DNA of 64,000 bases. It comes from Shewanella sp. KX20019. GTDB lineage: Bacteria; Pseudomonadota; Gammaproteobacteria; Enterobacterales; Shewanellaceae. The translations under genes and the position numbers were made by a program. Every line of letters begins with the position of its first letter. Position 1 is the stretch's first letter. Shown here piece by piece: positions 8,559-17,020 of the stretch. The notes under the pieces were generated by a model. It did not search any database and had not been told where the DNA came from. It was given only the letters and a program-made list of their open reading frames with translations. The DNA lies in assembly GCF_016757755.1 (NCBI RefSeq), contig NZ_CP068437.1, positions 2,480,001-2,544,000 of the forward strand, given 5' to 3'.

Positions 8559-9236
8559 CTATAACGGGGTTGGCGCAACCCGAAAAACATATTCTTGTGC
8601 TAACTCTTTGAGTCTTAATAAAACCTGCTCTTTATGTAATACCGCTGATCCTTGAAGGATTTCAGATAATGTATCGACATCGAATGCATCAAGATAATGT
8701 TTAGATACAGGGTAATAACTCAAATGCCACGGTTCTGCGCTTACGCCACTAAGCCCCTGTTGGAAAGGAAAATAAAAGCCAAAGCGTTGCGCATTTTTAG
8801 CTAACCATAAACTAAGCTCATAGCAGGGGCCGTCTACTTGATATTCCGGCGGAATAAGCTGTAAGTCGCGCTTTGATATTTTGTTGCTATCAAAAATATC
8901 GATATCAGTTCCCCAATGGTGTCTTGAGGTTCCTGGCAGTGCTGACCAAAGCAATATAAGTTCTACAATCTGCACTGCAGTTTTGCCATTGATGCCTACT
9001 GGCTGTGAGTCTTTGTTTAGTAGAGCTCTAGTACCGCTCGCCTTAGCATTCCAAATTAACTGTTGCCTTTCAAAGTCTCGAAAAGCAGAACATATTTCTA
9101 TAGCGATATTTTCTTGAGCAGCAGCCACGCGCATCTTTTCAAATGCTGTGGCAGTTTGTTGCTCAAGAAAGTAACTGCTGTACTCAACTAAATGAGCACC
9201 GCTGAGTCCGTATAGATGGGGAGCCGCTATTGGCAC
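8559..9236 (-). CDS. M15-family D-alanyl-D-alanine carboxypeptidase
   Basis: Zinc peptidase of the VanY/LdcB type (M15B), expected to trim D-Ala from peptidoglycan peptides. The 225 residues contain SRHHWGTDIDIFD, the first zinc-binding block (SxHxxGxAxD type), and EPWHLSYYPV with the second His and catalytic Glu. AFRDFERQQLIWNAK upstream is also typical. No signal peptide is visible at this start, so export or an intracellular role on recycled peptides is open. Its start overlaps the dapE stop by 10 bases, so the two are translationally close. Pairing with dapE fits a cell-wall theme. Confidence 0.83.
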   Translation of the reverse strand: MPIAAPHLYGLSGAHLVEYSSYFLEQQTATAFEKMRVAAAQENIAIEICSAFRDFERQQLIWNAKASGTRALLNKDSQPVGINGKTAVQIVELILLWSALPGTSRHHWGTDIDIFDSNKISKRDLQLIPPEYQVDGPCYELSLWLAKNAQRFGFYFPFQQGLSGVSAEPWHLSYYPVSKHYLDAFDVDTLSEILQGSAVLHKEQVLLRLKELAQEYVFRVAPTPL

Positions 9237-10372
9237 AGCAGATTTTCCAGAATTGCTTCATAGCACTGAGCCAGTTGCTCAAGATCAGCAACTTTTACGC
9301 ATTCGTTTACTTTGTGAATGGTTGCATTTACCGGGCCTAGTTCCAGCACCTGCGCGCCGGTTGGTGCGATAAAACGGCCATCTGACGTTCCACCAGAGGT
9401 CTGAGGATCAGTGTTTAGCCCGGTCACTTTCTTAATTGCATCGCGCGTGGCATCAAGCAATGGTCCATCACCTGTTAAAAAGGGGAGGCCATTGAATATC
9501 CAATTGATATCATAATCTAATCCGTGCGCATCGAGTATGTTAAGCACTCGGCCTATTAATATTTCAGCAGTAACTTCGGTAGAGTATCTAAAATTAAACA
9601 TCACCTCTAACGTGCCTGGAATGACGTTTGATGCGCCAGTGCCACCATTAATATTCGCTATTTGAAAACTGGTTGGTGGGAAGAACTCATTACCGTTGTC
9701 CCACTTCATGCGGGCTAATTCATCAAGCGCAGGAGCTGCTTTGTGAATAGGGTTATCTGCAAGGTGAGGGTAGGCAACATGGCCCTGGATCCCATTGACG
9801 GTAAGATTACCGGTTAAGCTTCCACGTCGGCCATTCTTAACGATATCACCCAGTTTATGGGTCGATGATGGTTCACCGACTAACGACCAAGTAATTTTTT
9901 CATTACGCGCTTCTAATGTGTCAATTACGCGAGTGGTGCCATTGATAAATGGTCCCTCTTCATCACTGGTTATTAGAAAGGCGATAGAGCCTTTATGATC
10001 TGGATAATTTTTAACAAAGTTCTCCGTCGCGACGACCATAGCAGCAAGTGAGCCTTTCATGTCGGCTGCGCCGCGGCCATGCAAGTAGTCGTCAATGACG
10101 ACTGGCTCAAATGGGGGAGTGTGCCAACGATTAAGGTCTCCAACAGGGACGACATCTGTGTGGCCAGCAAAGCAGAATACCGGGTTTTGTGTGCCTCTTC
10201 TTGCCCACATGTTTGTAGTGTCTTCGAACACCATATCTTCAATGTTAAAGCCTGCATCGGCAAGGCGTTCAGCCATCAAGGCTTGGCAACCTTCATCAAG
10301 TGGTGTGACCGATGGGCGAGATATTAAGTCTTTAGCCAATGCAAGGACTAGCGAATCTTGAGACTGGCTCAT
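9227..10372 (-). CDS. dapE: succinyl-diaminopimelate desuccinylase
   Basis: Di-zinc M20 enzyme that hydrolyses N-succinyl-LL-diaminopimelate in the lysine/peptidoglycan DAP pathway. Visible landmarks are CFAGHTDVVPVGD (zinc His and Asp), GRGAADMKG, TSDEEGPFINGT (catalytic and zinc Glu) and a C-terminal block TSGGTSDGRF. I place the start at the ATG at 10372 rather than an upstream one, because it overlaps the yffB stop as ATGA and gives the family's usual N-terminus and length (381 residues). The yffB-dapE order is conserved in many gammaproteobacteria. Confidence 0.94.
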   Translation of the reverse strand: MSQSQDSLVLALAKDLISRPSVTPLDEGCQALMAERLADAGFNIEDMVFEDTTNMWARRGTQNPVFCFAGHTDVVPVGDLNRWHTPPFEPVVIDDYLHGRGAADMKGSLAAMVVATENFVKNYPDHKGSIAFLITSDEEGPFINGTTRVIDTLEARNEKITWSLVGEPSSTHKLGDIVKNGRRGSLTGNLTVNGIQGHVAYPHLADNPIHKAAPALDELARMKWDNGNEFFPPTSFQIANINGGTGASNVIPGTLEVMFNFRYSTEVTAEILIGRVLNILDAHGLDYDINWIFNGLPFLTGDGPLLDATRDAIKKVTGLNTDPQTSGGTSDGRFIAPTGAQVLELGPVNATIHKVNECVKVADLEQLAQCYEAILENLLCQ

Positions 10373-10752
10373 AGATTGAACCACGCTTTGTATTCTGCTT
10401 CTTTAAAACCGACATTAACTTTACCGCCGCCCACGAGCACTGGACGCTTTATTAACGTTGGGTAAAGCACCATTAGTGCAATTGCTTTCTTTTCGTTGAT
10501 ATCATTCTTTTCTGCATCAGTTAAATTTCTAAAGCTGGTGCTACGTTTATTAAATAGTGCTTCCCATCCCACGACTGCTACCCACTCCTCGACTTGCTCT
10601 ACAGTCAGCCCATGTTCGCGAAAATTATGAAAATCAACGCTAAGATTATTTTGTTCGAGCCATTTACGGGCTTTACGCACTGTGTCGCAGTTCTTAATGC
10701 CGAAAAGTGTCAAAACGGGTGCTCCATTATCTGTTTTATTAGTGATTCGCAT
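10369..10752 (-). CDS. yffB: ArsC/Spx-family thioredoxin-fold protein YffB
   Basis: A 127-residue member of the arsenate-reductase-like family. LFGIKNCDTVRKARKWL (17-33) carries the single redox cysteine, and the C-terminus has RPVLVGGGKVNVGF, the usual ArsC-family substrate loop. Genuine arsenate reduction is not expected for YffB; the biochemical role is unsettled. It has about 12 more N-terminal residues than E. coli YffB, so the start could be slightly further downstream. It overlaps dapE by four bases and so heads the operon. Confidence 0.85.
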   Translation of the reverse strand: MRITNKTDNGAPVLTLFGIKNCDTVRKARKWLEQNNLSVDFHNFREHGLTVEQVEEWVAVVGWEALFNKRSTSFRNLTDAEKNDINEKKAIALMVLYPTLIKRPVLVGGGKVNVGFKEAEYKAWFNL

Positions 10753-11085
10753 TGTGGCATTGGTTTAATAAAGCCTCAAGGACGAAATAGTTCAGTTTAG
10801 TATTATTGAGTTTTATTCAACTGATTGGCTGCTGAATGTGAATAACCTTGTTAGGTTGTTACGTAAAAGCAACAAGAGCCTGCTGTTTTTCATTCGTTTT
10901 TTGATAGATTAAAACGGCAATTGAAGTCTTAGCAACCAAATTTAAGCAGTGTTTTCTTAATGTAAGGTTGATAAATGGGCTTGTATAGAATGTGGATGAT
11001 AACGAGCAATTCCAATTATAAGATCCACAATAGGTACAAGCCTATTTAAACCAAAAACAATGGCCAGATAGCTAATATTCAGCAG
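10753..11085. other. intergenic region between crr and yffB
   Basis: 333 bases without a gene. Expected to carry the yffB promoter (minus strand would be on the right-hand neighbour's 3' side) and the 3' end of the pts operon. It contains the long imperfect inverted repeat at 10973-11047 and nothing else I can identify. Confidence 0.5.
10973..11047. repeat. 25-bp imperfect inverted repeat downstream of crr
   Basis: Arms 10973-10997 and 11023-11047 pair over about 19 of 25 positions, with blocks GGCTTGTA/TACAAGCC and TGTGGAT/ATCCACA, around a 25-base loop. There is no T tract after either arm. It may be an mRNA 3'-end structure of the pts operon, a palindromic repeat element or a tiny non-autonomous element. 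Confidence 0.6.
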
Positions 11086-11595
11086 TTATAGCATTGCTGA
11101 AAAGACGACATCTTTACCCGCTTCTAAGCTGCCCTGTTTTTTATCCAACCCCTGTATATCTTCCATGTTTGCAATAAGTACAGGTGTTAATAAACTATCA
11201 GCATGTTCTTTCAGGTACTCGATATCGAACTCTAATATAGCCTCACCCATTTTTACCTCTTGCCCCTCTGCGGCGAGACGTTTGAAGCCGTTACCTCTGA
11301 GCTCGACAGTCCCTATCCCAAAGTGAACAAAAATTTCTAGTCCTTGTGGGGATTCAATACTAAAGGCATGGTTTGTTTCAAAAATTTTCCCAATCGTTCC
11401 ATCTATAGGTGCAACAATATGTTGCCCAGTTGGTTCTATGGCTAATCCATCACCGACAATTTTTTCTGAAAAGACGGCGTCGGGTACTTTTTCGATAGCA
11501 ACAATCTTGCCGGATACGGGGGCATATACATTTACGCTGCCCGCTATGTCTGTTTGCCCGGAGATAAGACGTCTAATGCGGCTTAAAAATCCCAT
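11086..11595 (-). CDS. crr: PTS glucose-specific EIIA component
   Basis: Soluble phosphocarrier of the glucose PTS and, in enterics, a regulator of adenylate cyclase and sugar permeases. The 169 residues match E. coli EIIA-Glc: phospho-histidine H91 in IFVHFGIGTVEL, supporting H76 in TNHAFSIES, and the early APVSGKIVAIEKVPD block. Third gene of ptsH-ptsI-crr, 56 bases after ptsI. No EIIBC permease gene is in the window, and the sugar transporters seen here are not PTS, so its role may be mainly regulatory or with an EIIBC elsewhere. Confidence 0.94.
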   Translation of the reverse strand: MGFLSRIRRLISGQTDIAGSVNVYAPVSGKIVAIEKVPDAVFSEKIVGDGLAIEPTGQHIVAPIDGTIGKIFETNHAFSIESPQGLEIFVHFGIGTVELRGNGFKRLAAEGQEVKMGEAILEFDIEYLKEHADSLLTPVLIANMEDIQGLDKKQGSLEAGKDVVFSAML

Positions 11596-11651
11596 TTATT
11601 TGCCCCTTGGAATCATTATCATATTCAAATTAGACTGCAGTTATTATATAT

Positions 11652-13358
11652 CTATAAACTAAGACCTGTTAGATAAAGATTTAATTCCTCGATTCTTTTT
11701 ATTTTGCGAGCATGTTTAGCCATCTCTAAACATGCCGTATTACTGATCACTCTGATCGCAGACTTTACTTCCAACAATGAGGCTAAATTCACACTGAGCT
11801 CATCAATCCCCATGCCCACGAGTAACGGTGCAACGATAGGGTCGCTGGCCAGTTCGCCACAAAGCGAGACTTTTACATTGTATCTCTTTGCACTGTCGAT
11901 ACACATTTGTATCAAGGTTAAAATGGCGGGTGAAAGTGAAGGGTAGTCTCGTGTTAGTTGTGGATTAGTTCTGTCTGCAGCCATTGTATATTGTGTTAAG
12001 TCATTGGTTCCAATGCTGATAAAGTCAAGCATTGGTAGCATTGACTCAAGGTTGATCACAGCAGCAGGCGTCTCGACGACAATGCCAATACTTAGCTCAC
12101 CATAACCTTTTTCCTCCTCGTTTAAGCGGATTTTACATTGTTCAATCAATTCAAAGAGTGTGTCTAGCTCCTCTACTTGATTGATCATCGGGAACATCAG
12201 CCGTATAGGCCCATGATTCGATGCTCGCAAAATAGCTTTGAGTTGCGTGGTGAGTATTTCCGGATGAGCGAAGGTATAGCGGATCCCACGGATCCCTAAT
12301 GCTGGATTGTCCTCACATGCAGGATTTAGGCAGGGTAACTCTTTATCTGCGCCGACGTCTAGCGTGCGTATGGTGAAGGTTTTCCCATCCATCAGATGCA
12401 GTGCGTCACAATAAAAGTGATACTGTATCTTTTCATTTGGAATGGTGTTGGTATTCATCAACATGAATTCGGTACGAAACAGGCCGATCCCTTCTGCTCC
12501 AACATCGGTAAGATGACTTATTTCGTTTAAACTGCCTACATTAGCCAGTAGCCCGACACTGTGCCCATCGAGGGTTGTGGTTGGCAGATCTTTAAGCAGC
12601 AGGAGTTGTTGCTTATGTGCTTCGTCTTGTTGGCGTAGATGGGTCAGTCTGGCGACGGTTTCAGCGGTAGGTTTTAGGTGAAGCTCGCCGTCGATCGCAT
12701 TGAGAACAACTGCATCACCATCATTAATTTGTGAACGTTCAAATCGGCAACTTAACAGGGCAGGGATCCCAGCGCTGCGTGCCAAAATAGCGGTATGGCT
12801 TGTTAGCCCACCAGTGTTTAGGACTAAGCCCGATATGTGTTGTAGCGGTAGCATCGCAAATTCAGCGGGAGTCAAATCATGGGCCAAAATAACCGTTGCT
12901 TCAGTTAAGCGGCTGAGATCGAGGTGTTGCGCACCGCTGAGTCTGGCGATTAAGCGACTGCCGAGGCACATCACATCTTGTGCTCTGTTGGCTAAGTAGG
13001 GGTCCTCTAGTTGTTCAAGCTCAGCGGCCTGATCAGAAAAGATTCTTTCAATGGCTACAGCGGCATTAATTTGTAACTGACTAATTTCATTGGCCACCAG
13101 CTCTAACAACGACTCATCATCAAGAAACAGTATGTCTGCTTCTATAAGATCGTAATGTTCAGTACCCACTTCAAGTTTTGCTAGCCCCTCTTCTAAATGG
13201 CATTTTTGTTTATTGAATGCCTGCTCTAGTTTTCGTTGTTCATTGGGAATTTGTGCTGGGGATACCCGTCGATAGTCAATTTTTTCATGGTGTAGGTTAA
13301 GGTGTAGAGCTTGACCAAACGCGACACCTGACGAAACAACAATACCTTTAATCGACAT
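11652..13358 (-). CDS. ptsI: PTS enzyme I
   Basis: Phosphoenolpyruvate-protein phosphotransferase, starting the PTS phosphorelay by passing phosphate from PEP to HPr. The 568-residue length is standard. The phospho-histidine H188 lies in NTGGLTSHTAILARSAGIPA, and the PEP-binding barrel motifs EGIGLFRTEFMLM, GTNDLTQYTMAADR and VSLCGELASDP are all present. It sits 11 bases after ptsH and before crr, the classical order, so one operon. Confidence 0.96.
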   Translation of the reverse strand: MSIKGIVVSSGVAFGQALHLNLHHEKIDYRRVSPAQIPNEQRKLEQAFNKQKCHLEEGLAKLEVGTEHYDLIEADILFLDDESLLELVANEISQLQINAAVAIERIFSDQAAELEQLEDPYLANRAQDVMCLGSRLIARLSGAQHLDLSRLTEATVILAHDLTPAEFAMLPLQHISGLVLNTGGLTSHTAILARSAGIPALLSCRFERSQINDGDAVVLNAIDGELHLKPTAETVARLTHLRQQDEAHKQQLLLLKDLPTTTLDGHSVGLLANVGSLNEISHLTDVGAEGIGLFRTEFMLMNTNTIPNEKIQYHFYCDALHLMDGKTFTIRTLDVGADKELPCLNPACEDNPALGIRGIRYTFAHPEILTTQLKAILRASNHGPIRLMFPMINQVEELDTLFELIEQCKIRLNEEEKGYGELSIGIVVETPAAVINLESMLPMLDFISIGTNDLTQYTMAADRTNPQLTRDYPSLSPAILTLIQMCIDSAKRYNVKVSLCGELASDPIVAPLLVGMGIDELSVNLASLLEVKSAIRVISNTACLEMAKHARKIKRIEELNLYLTGLSL

Positions 13359-13369
13359 GATGTGGCCTT

Positions 13370-13627
13370 TTAGCTAAGTGTGATTAGTAGTTCAGAAACT
13401 TCTTCAACGGCTTGTTGAGCTAGCTTTCCTTCAGCAATAACTTTGACTTCGATACCAAAATAAAGCCCCAGTGTTTGTAGTTTAAAAAGGCTCTTGGCAC
13501 TGGCTTGTTTTCCGTTACATTCAACGATGATATCGCAATCAAACGATTTAGCTTTTTTTACTAATAGCGCAGCGGGGCGAGTGTGTATGCCATGCTTGGC
13601 TGTAATGGTAACGATTTTTTGGTACAT
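13370..13627 (-). CDS. ptsH: phosphocarrier protein HPr
   Basis: An 85-residue HPr that relays phosphate from enzyme I to EIIA proteins. H15 in AKHGIHTRPAA is the phosphorylation site; S46 in SAKSLFKLQTLGL is the serine that HPr kinase modifies in Gram-positives, regulatory meaning unknown here. First gene of the ptsH-ptsI-crr operon, following the ACT-domain gene after 59 bases. Confidence 0.95.
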   Translation of the reverse strand: MYQKIVTITAKHGIHTRPAALLVKKAKSFDCDIIVECNGKQASAKSLFKLQTLGLYFGIEVKVIAEGKLAQQAVEEVSELLITLS

Positions 13628-13686
13628 AAGATATTCTCGTCAAAAGGCAAAAAGCGAGTTTTTACGTATACAAGTCGCGGTAAGGG

Positions 13687-14079
13687 CTAACCCTGATGTT
13701 CAATAATCTGATAGTTCTTTTTCTTGAGTGCTTTGCTGGCTTCGGCCAAGGTGTCTTTTTTGACGAGAATATAATCGGTATCGAATGTTGAAATGGCAAA
13801 GATACTAATTTTTTGCGCTGCTAACGCGCCAGATACACTTGCTAAGATCCCCGTCATGGAAAACCCTAAAGGGCCTATTACCTCGAGGCATCGCCAATTG
13901 TGTTCCTGCTCAAGACTTTCTATTTCGAATGTAGAGTTTACAACGACCGACAGCTCTCCACTCGTTTTACCGATAAAGTAGATCTCTTGCTGAAAAATAG
14001 CTGTTGGCACAACACTGTCTGGCGCGAGACTGTGAATGGTAAAAAGTTGCGGATGAATCGCTAAGGTCATGCGTGCCAT
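13687..14079 (-). CDS. ACT-domain protein (ligand-binding, regulatory)
   Basis: A 130-residue protein built from ACT-like units. The second half shows the ACT pattern GPLGFSMTGILASVSGALAAQKISIFAISTFDTDYILVKK (about residues 68-108; motif core GILASVSGALA), and the first half (LFTIHSLAPDSVVP) is a degenerate partner, as in the CASTOR-type amino-acid-sensing proteins. No catalytic domain. It lies 59 bases upstream of ptsH on the same strand and could be read through into the PTS operon. The ligand is unknown, probably an amino acid. Confidence 0.72.
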   Translation of the reverse strand: MARMTLAIHPQLFTIHSLAPDSVVPTAIFQQEIYFIGKTSGELSVVVNSTFEIESLEQEHNWRCLEVIGPLGFSMTGILASVSGALAAQKISIFAISTFDTDYILVKKDTLAEASKALKKKNYQIIEHQG

Positions 14080-14141
14080 AAATCAATTCCGTTTTTATAG
14101 ATCTTCCGAATTGATTTTAGCTTAACATAGTTTCAAAAATG

Positions 14142-14163
14142 AAAAAGGGGCAAATTATGCCCC
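14142..14163 (-). terminator. terminator of the chemoreceptor gene
   Basis: GGGGCA/TGCCCC stem (14147-14152 with 14158-14163), followed on the minus strand by five T residues. It is about 20 bases after the chemoreceptor stop codon. Confidence 0.75.
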
Positions 14164-14184
14164 CATTTAAAGGTGTGTATTCCC

Positions 14185-15825
14185 TTAACTGACCTTAAAC
14201 TGACTTAAGGTTTTAGCTGAGTTTTCACTAATCGATTGTAGTGACATAGCTGCATTACGGTTACTTTCGTTGGCTTTAACCGAGACTTCGGTAAGCTCTG
14301 TGATACTGCAAATATTTCGATTAATCTCTTCGGTGACCAGAGATTGCTCCTCTGTTGCGCTGGCTAATTGTGTGTTCATATCGCTAATATGGGCGATTAA
14401 CGCTAAAATTTCACCGAGAGAATCTCCCACACCCTTTGCTTGGCTTTGAACCTGCACTGATTGCAGTTGTGTCCGCTCATTGCTGGAGACGACTGAACCA
14501 ACACCGGTTTGTATTTCGGTAATGATTTTTTGAATTTCATTAGTCGAGTCCTGAGTTCTATTTGCTAACGCACGCACTTCATCTGCGACAACGGCAAATC
14601 CACGACCATGGGCACCTGCACGTGCAGCTTCAATCGCGGCATTTAGCGCGAGTAGGTTGGTTTGGTCGGCGATACCTCTGATCACATCTAATATACTACC
14701 TATCTGTTGAGAGGAGGTGCCAAGCTCGTGGGTTATTAGCTCAGACGTCTTTAGCTCTTCCACCAAACGTTCCGTGTTATCTAAGGTGTTATCCATCTTC
14801 TCCATGCTGAGTTGGGCCTGCTGCTTTACACTGTTAGCGGCATCTGCAGCTTGGCTGGTATTGGTCGCCATCTCATGAGTGGTTGATAACATTTCGTTGA
14901 TTGCTGTAGCAACACTGCTGGTTTCTTGATGGAGGTGATCAACGCTGCTATTTGACTCCTCTACCGCATTGAGTAAACGGGTTGCGTCGTCATCAAGATT
15001 TTTTCCTAGCGGTTGTAGTTGCGCTACCGTATCGGCAATTTTTATTACAAATAGATTAAAAGCCTCGGCCAGCTCTGCCACTTCGTCTTTACCCTTGGTT
15101 GGTAATCTTTTAGTGAGGTCGCCTTCACCTTGTGCAATATCATTCATTGCGGCAATAGCTGCTTTTAGTGGAGTGGTAATAGATAGATTAAGTACGATGA
15201 AGAAAGTGAATATAGGTATAGAAATCATAAGCATAATGACAAGGTAGTCAATAGCCATTGAATACATAACTGTTGTTATTTCACTCTTAAAGCTGCCTGT
15301 TATTAGCGTCCAATTCCACGCCGGATAATATCTAGCCTCAAGTAGTTTAGCTTCGATTTGGCGATTTTCTGGATTGATAAAGTTAACTTCACCTTTGGCC
15401 ATACCACTTATTTTTGCATCAGCAACGATGGCAGATAATGTTGTTTCATTACCTGGTTGGCTAATGCTGGAAACCTTGTTACCGATCGCTTTTTCGCTAG
15501 CGCCATGGGCTAAAATAGTTTGTTCTTTATCGAGTAAGATGAAGTAGCCGTCATCGCCAAAATGTATCTGGCTAATAAGGCTAGCGCTTTTTGACTTCGC
15601 ATCATTCTCGGTAATGTCACCATTACGAACCTGCATCCTATGCGCTTCAATAACACTAATAACTGTGTTTAGCTGTGCATCATTTTGTTGCCACTTCTGT
15701 GTGACGAGATTGTTGTATTGCTCGTTTATCGAAAAGCTGGCAAAACATACCGTTCCAATCGCTGCTAGCATGAGCATTAGTATGAGACGTTGGAGGATGG
15801 TCAGTTGTCTTAAAAGGGCAATCAT
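14185..15825 (-). CDS. methyl-accepting chemotaxis protein with single Cache domain
   Basis: A 546-residue chemoreceptor. TM1 lies at about residues 10-30. The periplasmic part contains a single Cache (sCache_2) domain with FGDDGYFILLDKEQTILAHG, and TM2 is at about 190-212. These are followed by a HAMP domain with EGDLTKRLPTKGKDEVAELAEAF (motif GDLTKRL) and a long signalling coiled coil with the hairpin tip IRGIADQTNLLALNAAIEAARAG (core NLLALNAAIEAAR). Cache domains of this type commonly bind small organic acids; the ligand is not readable. The Cache-HAMP-MCP order is standard. No CheR/CheB-docking pentapeptide is evident at the C-terminus. Confidence 0.92.
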   Translation of the reverse strand: MIALLRQLTILQRLILMLMLAAIGTVCFASFSINEQYNNLVTQKWQQNDAQLNTVISVIEAHRMQVRNGDITENDAKSKSASLISQIHFGDDGYFILLDKEQTILAHGASEKAIGNKVSSISQPGNETTLSAIVADAKISGMAKGEVNFINPENRQIEAKLLEARYYPAWNWTLITGSFKSEITTVMYSMAIDYLVIMLMISIPIFTFFIVLNLSITTPLKAAIAAMNDIAQGEGDLTKRLPTKGKDEVAELAEAFNLFVIKIADTVAQLQPLGKNLDDDATRLLNAVEESNSSVDHLHQETSSVATAINEMLSTTHEMATNTSQAADAANSVKQQAQLSMEKMDNTLDNTERLVEELKTSELITHELGTSSQQIGSILDVIRGIADQTNLLALNAAIEAARAGAHGRGFAVVADEVRALANRTQDSTNEIQKIITEIQTGVGSVVSSNERTQLQSVQVQSQAKGVGDSLGEILALIAHISDMNTQLASATEEQSLVTEEINRNICSITELTEVSVKANESNRNAAMSLQSISENSAKTLSQFKVS

Positions 15826-16140
15826 TATAGCGTGGCTCTACTAAAGAAAGAGTAAGCTGAATGTACCTGTTATTAGCAACAAACTGAACAACTAAGAGTA
15901 TGTTTATTTTAAAAATGATAACTTCATCTTGTCTTATTCTCATCTATATTTTAGACCCTTCTGTATTTACATTATTTTCACACCTCGCGACTGGACTGGC
16001 TGAACTTTTGTTTTAGCTAATTGAATTAGTCTAATGTCTGAGCAAGTGCTGAGGAAGTCGCCGTTTTCGCCATGTTTTTACTTTGATTTGTTAACGGTTT
16101 GCGGCACTATGAAACGATTACAATAATAAAGGTTTTAATT
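15826..16140. other. divergent intergenic region (chemoreceptor / DUF3334 gene)
   Basis: 315 bases that must hold the promoters of both flanking divergent genes. An AAGG ribosome-binding sequence precedes the ATG at 16141. No repeat or operator stands out. Confidence 0.5.
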
Positions 16141-16836
16141 ATGCTAACAACGCAAGAATCTGTAACGACTGATGACATATTACGCAAGCTGTGTTTGTCG
16201 GTCTCTCACGTGCTTTCTAGCACCACTAATAGCCAGATCACGCACGCTGGCATGGTGCAGTCCATTACGCGTACTTGTTTAAAACCTGATCTAGGTTGCT
16301 TTTCAATATTTGACGGTGGTTTCTCTGGTCTAGTTGTTATCAATTTTTCCGCCCCTGCAGCAATTGAAATTTATCGCGAATATATGATTAATATGGGAAT
16401 GCCTGAGTCTGAATTGGCGTTCTCACATACATCAGATGAAGTTGGTAATGTAATGGGTGAACTGATGAATCAGATGTTAGGCGATTTCATCAATAAAATT
16501 AGTAAAGAACTTCAAACGTCGATTAGTCAAAGTCAGCCAAAAATGTTGACGATTAATAAAGAGCTTACAATTTCGGTAGATACCAATCTCGATGAAGCTG
16601 TGGCTAGAAGAGTATCTTTCAAAACGCAAAATAATAATATTTTTTATCTTGAATTCGCCATGGATAAAACGGAGTTTATTAAGTTAACCGATTTTGATGC
16701 AGATGAAGACTTCGACCTAGATGACCTATTAGCTGAACATGGTCAAAGCAGTAGTTCAACGCCAGCACAAAATAAACAAAAAGATGTTCAAATGAGTGCA
16801 AGTGCAGATGACCTGTTTGATGAGCTAGGGATTTAA
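16141..16836 (+). CDS. DUF3334-family protein (CheX/CheC-like fold suspected)
   Basis: I choose the ATG at 16141 (231 residues) over an upstream one because AAGG precedes it and the family begins with MLTTQESV-like sequence. The body has the layout of CheX/CheC chemotaxis phosphatase-like proteins: an amphipathic N-terminal helix, GLVVINFSAPAAIEIYREYM, then DEVGNVMGELMNQMLGDFINKI, which resembles the CheX/CheC ExxN helix (E..N). The C-terminus ends in an acidic DADEDFDLDDLLAEHG tail. DUF3334 has no assigned function. Its divergent position from a chemoreceptor gene is suggestive, but the phosphatase idea is inference. Confidence 0.65.
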   Translation: MLTTQESVTTDDILRKLCLSVSHVLSSTTNSQITHAGMVQSITRTCLKPDLGCFSIFDGGFSGLVVINFSAPAAIEIYREYMINMGMPESELAFSHTSDEVGNVMGELMNQMLGDFINKISKELQTSISQSQPKMLTINKELTISVDTNLDEAVARRVSFKTQNNNIFYLEFAMDKTEFIKLTDFDADEDFDLDDLLAEHGQSSSSTPAQNKQKDVQMSASADDLFDELGI

Positions 16837-17020
16837 GCGACATACTGATAGGACACTTAGGTTGCTCGGTTGTATTGATTCGATGGCATTAAAGCGTGCT
16901 ATAGAGTTGTTCATACCCAAACCATAATCTCAATCATTGTCTTGTTCAGCTAGCCTACGGAAACTCAGAAGCGAGCATTTATAGCGTGAGTATATAATAA
17001 GAAAGGTTTAAGTATATATT

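Noticed and set aside
13660..13673. TACGTA palindrome upstream of ptsH as a further sugar-locus operator
   Set aside because: Only the central six bases match the ATACGTAT motif; the outer positions do not, so a chance match is likely.
15680..15943. 87-codon minus-strand frame overlapping the chemoreceptor start
   Set aside because: A frame-shifted shadow of the chemoreceptor N-terminus running into its promoter.
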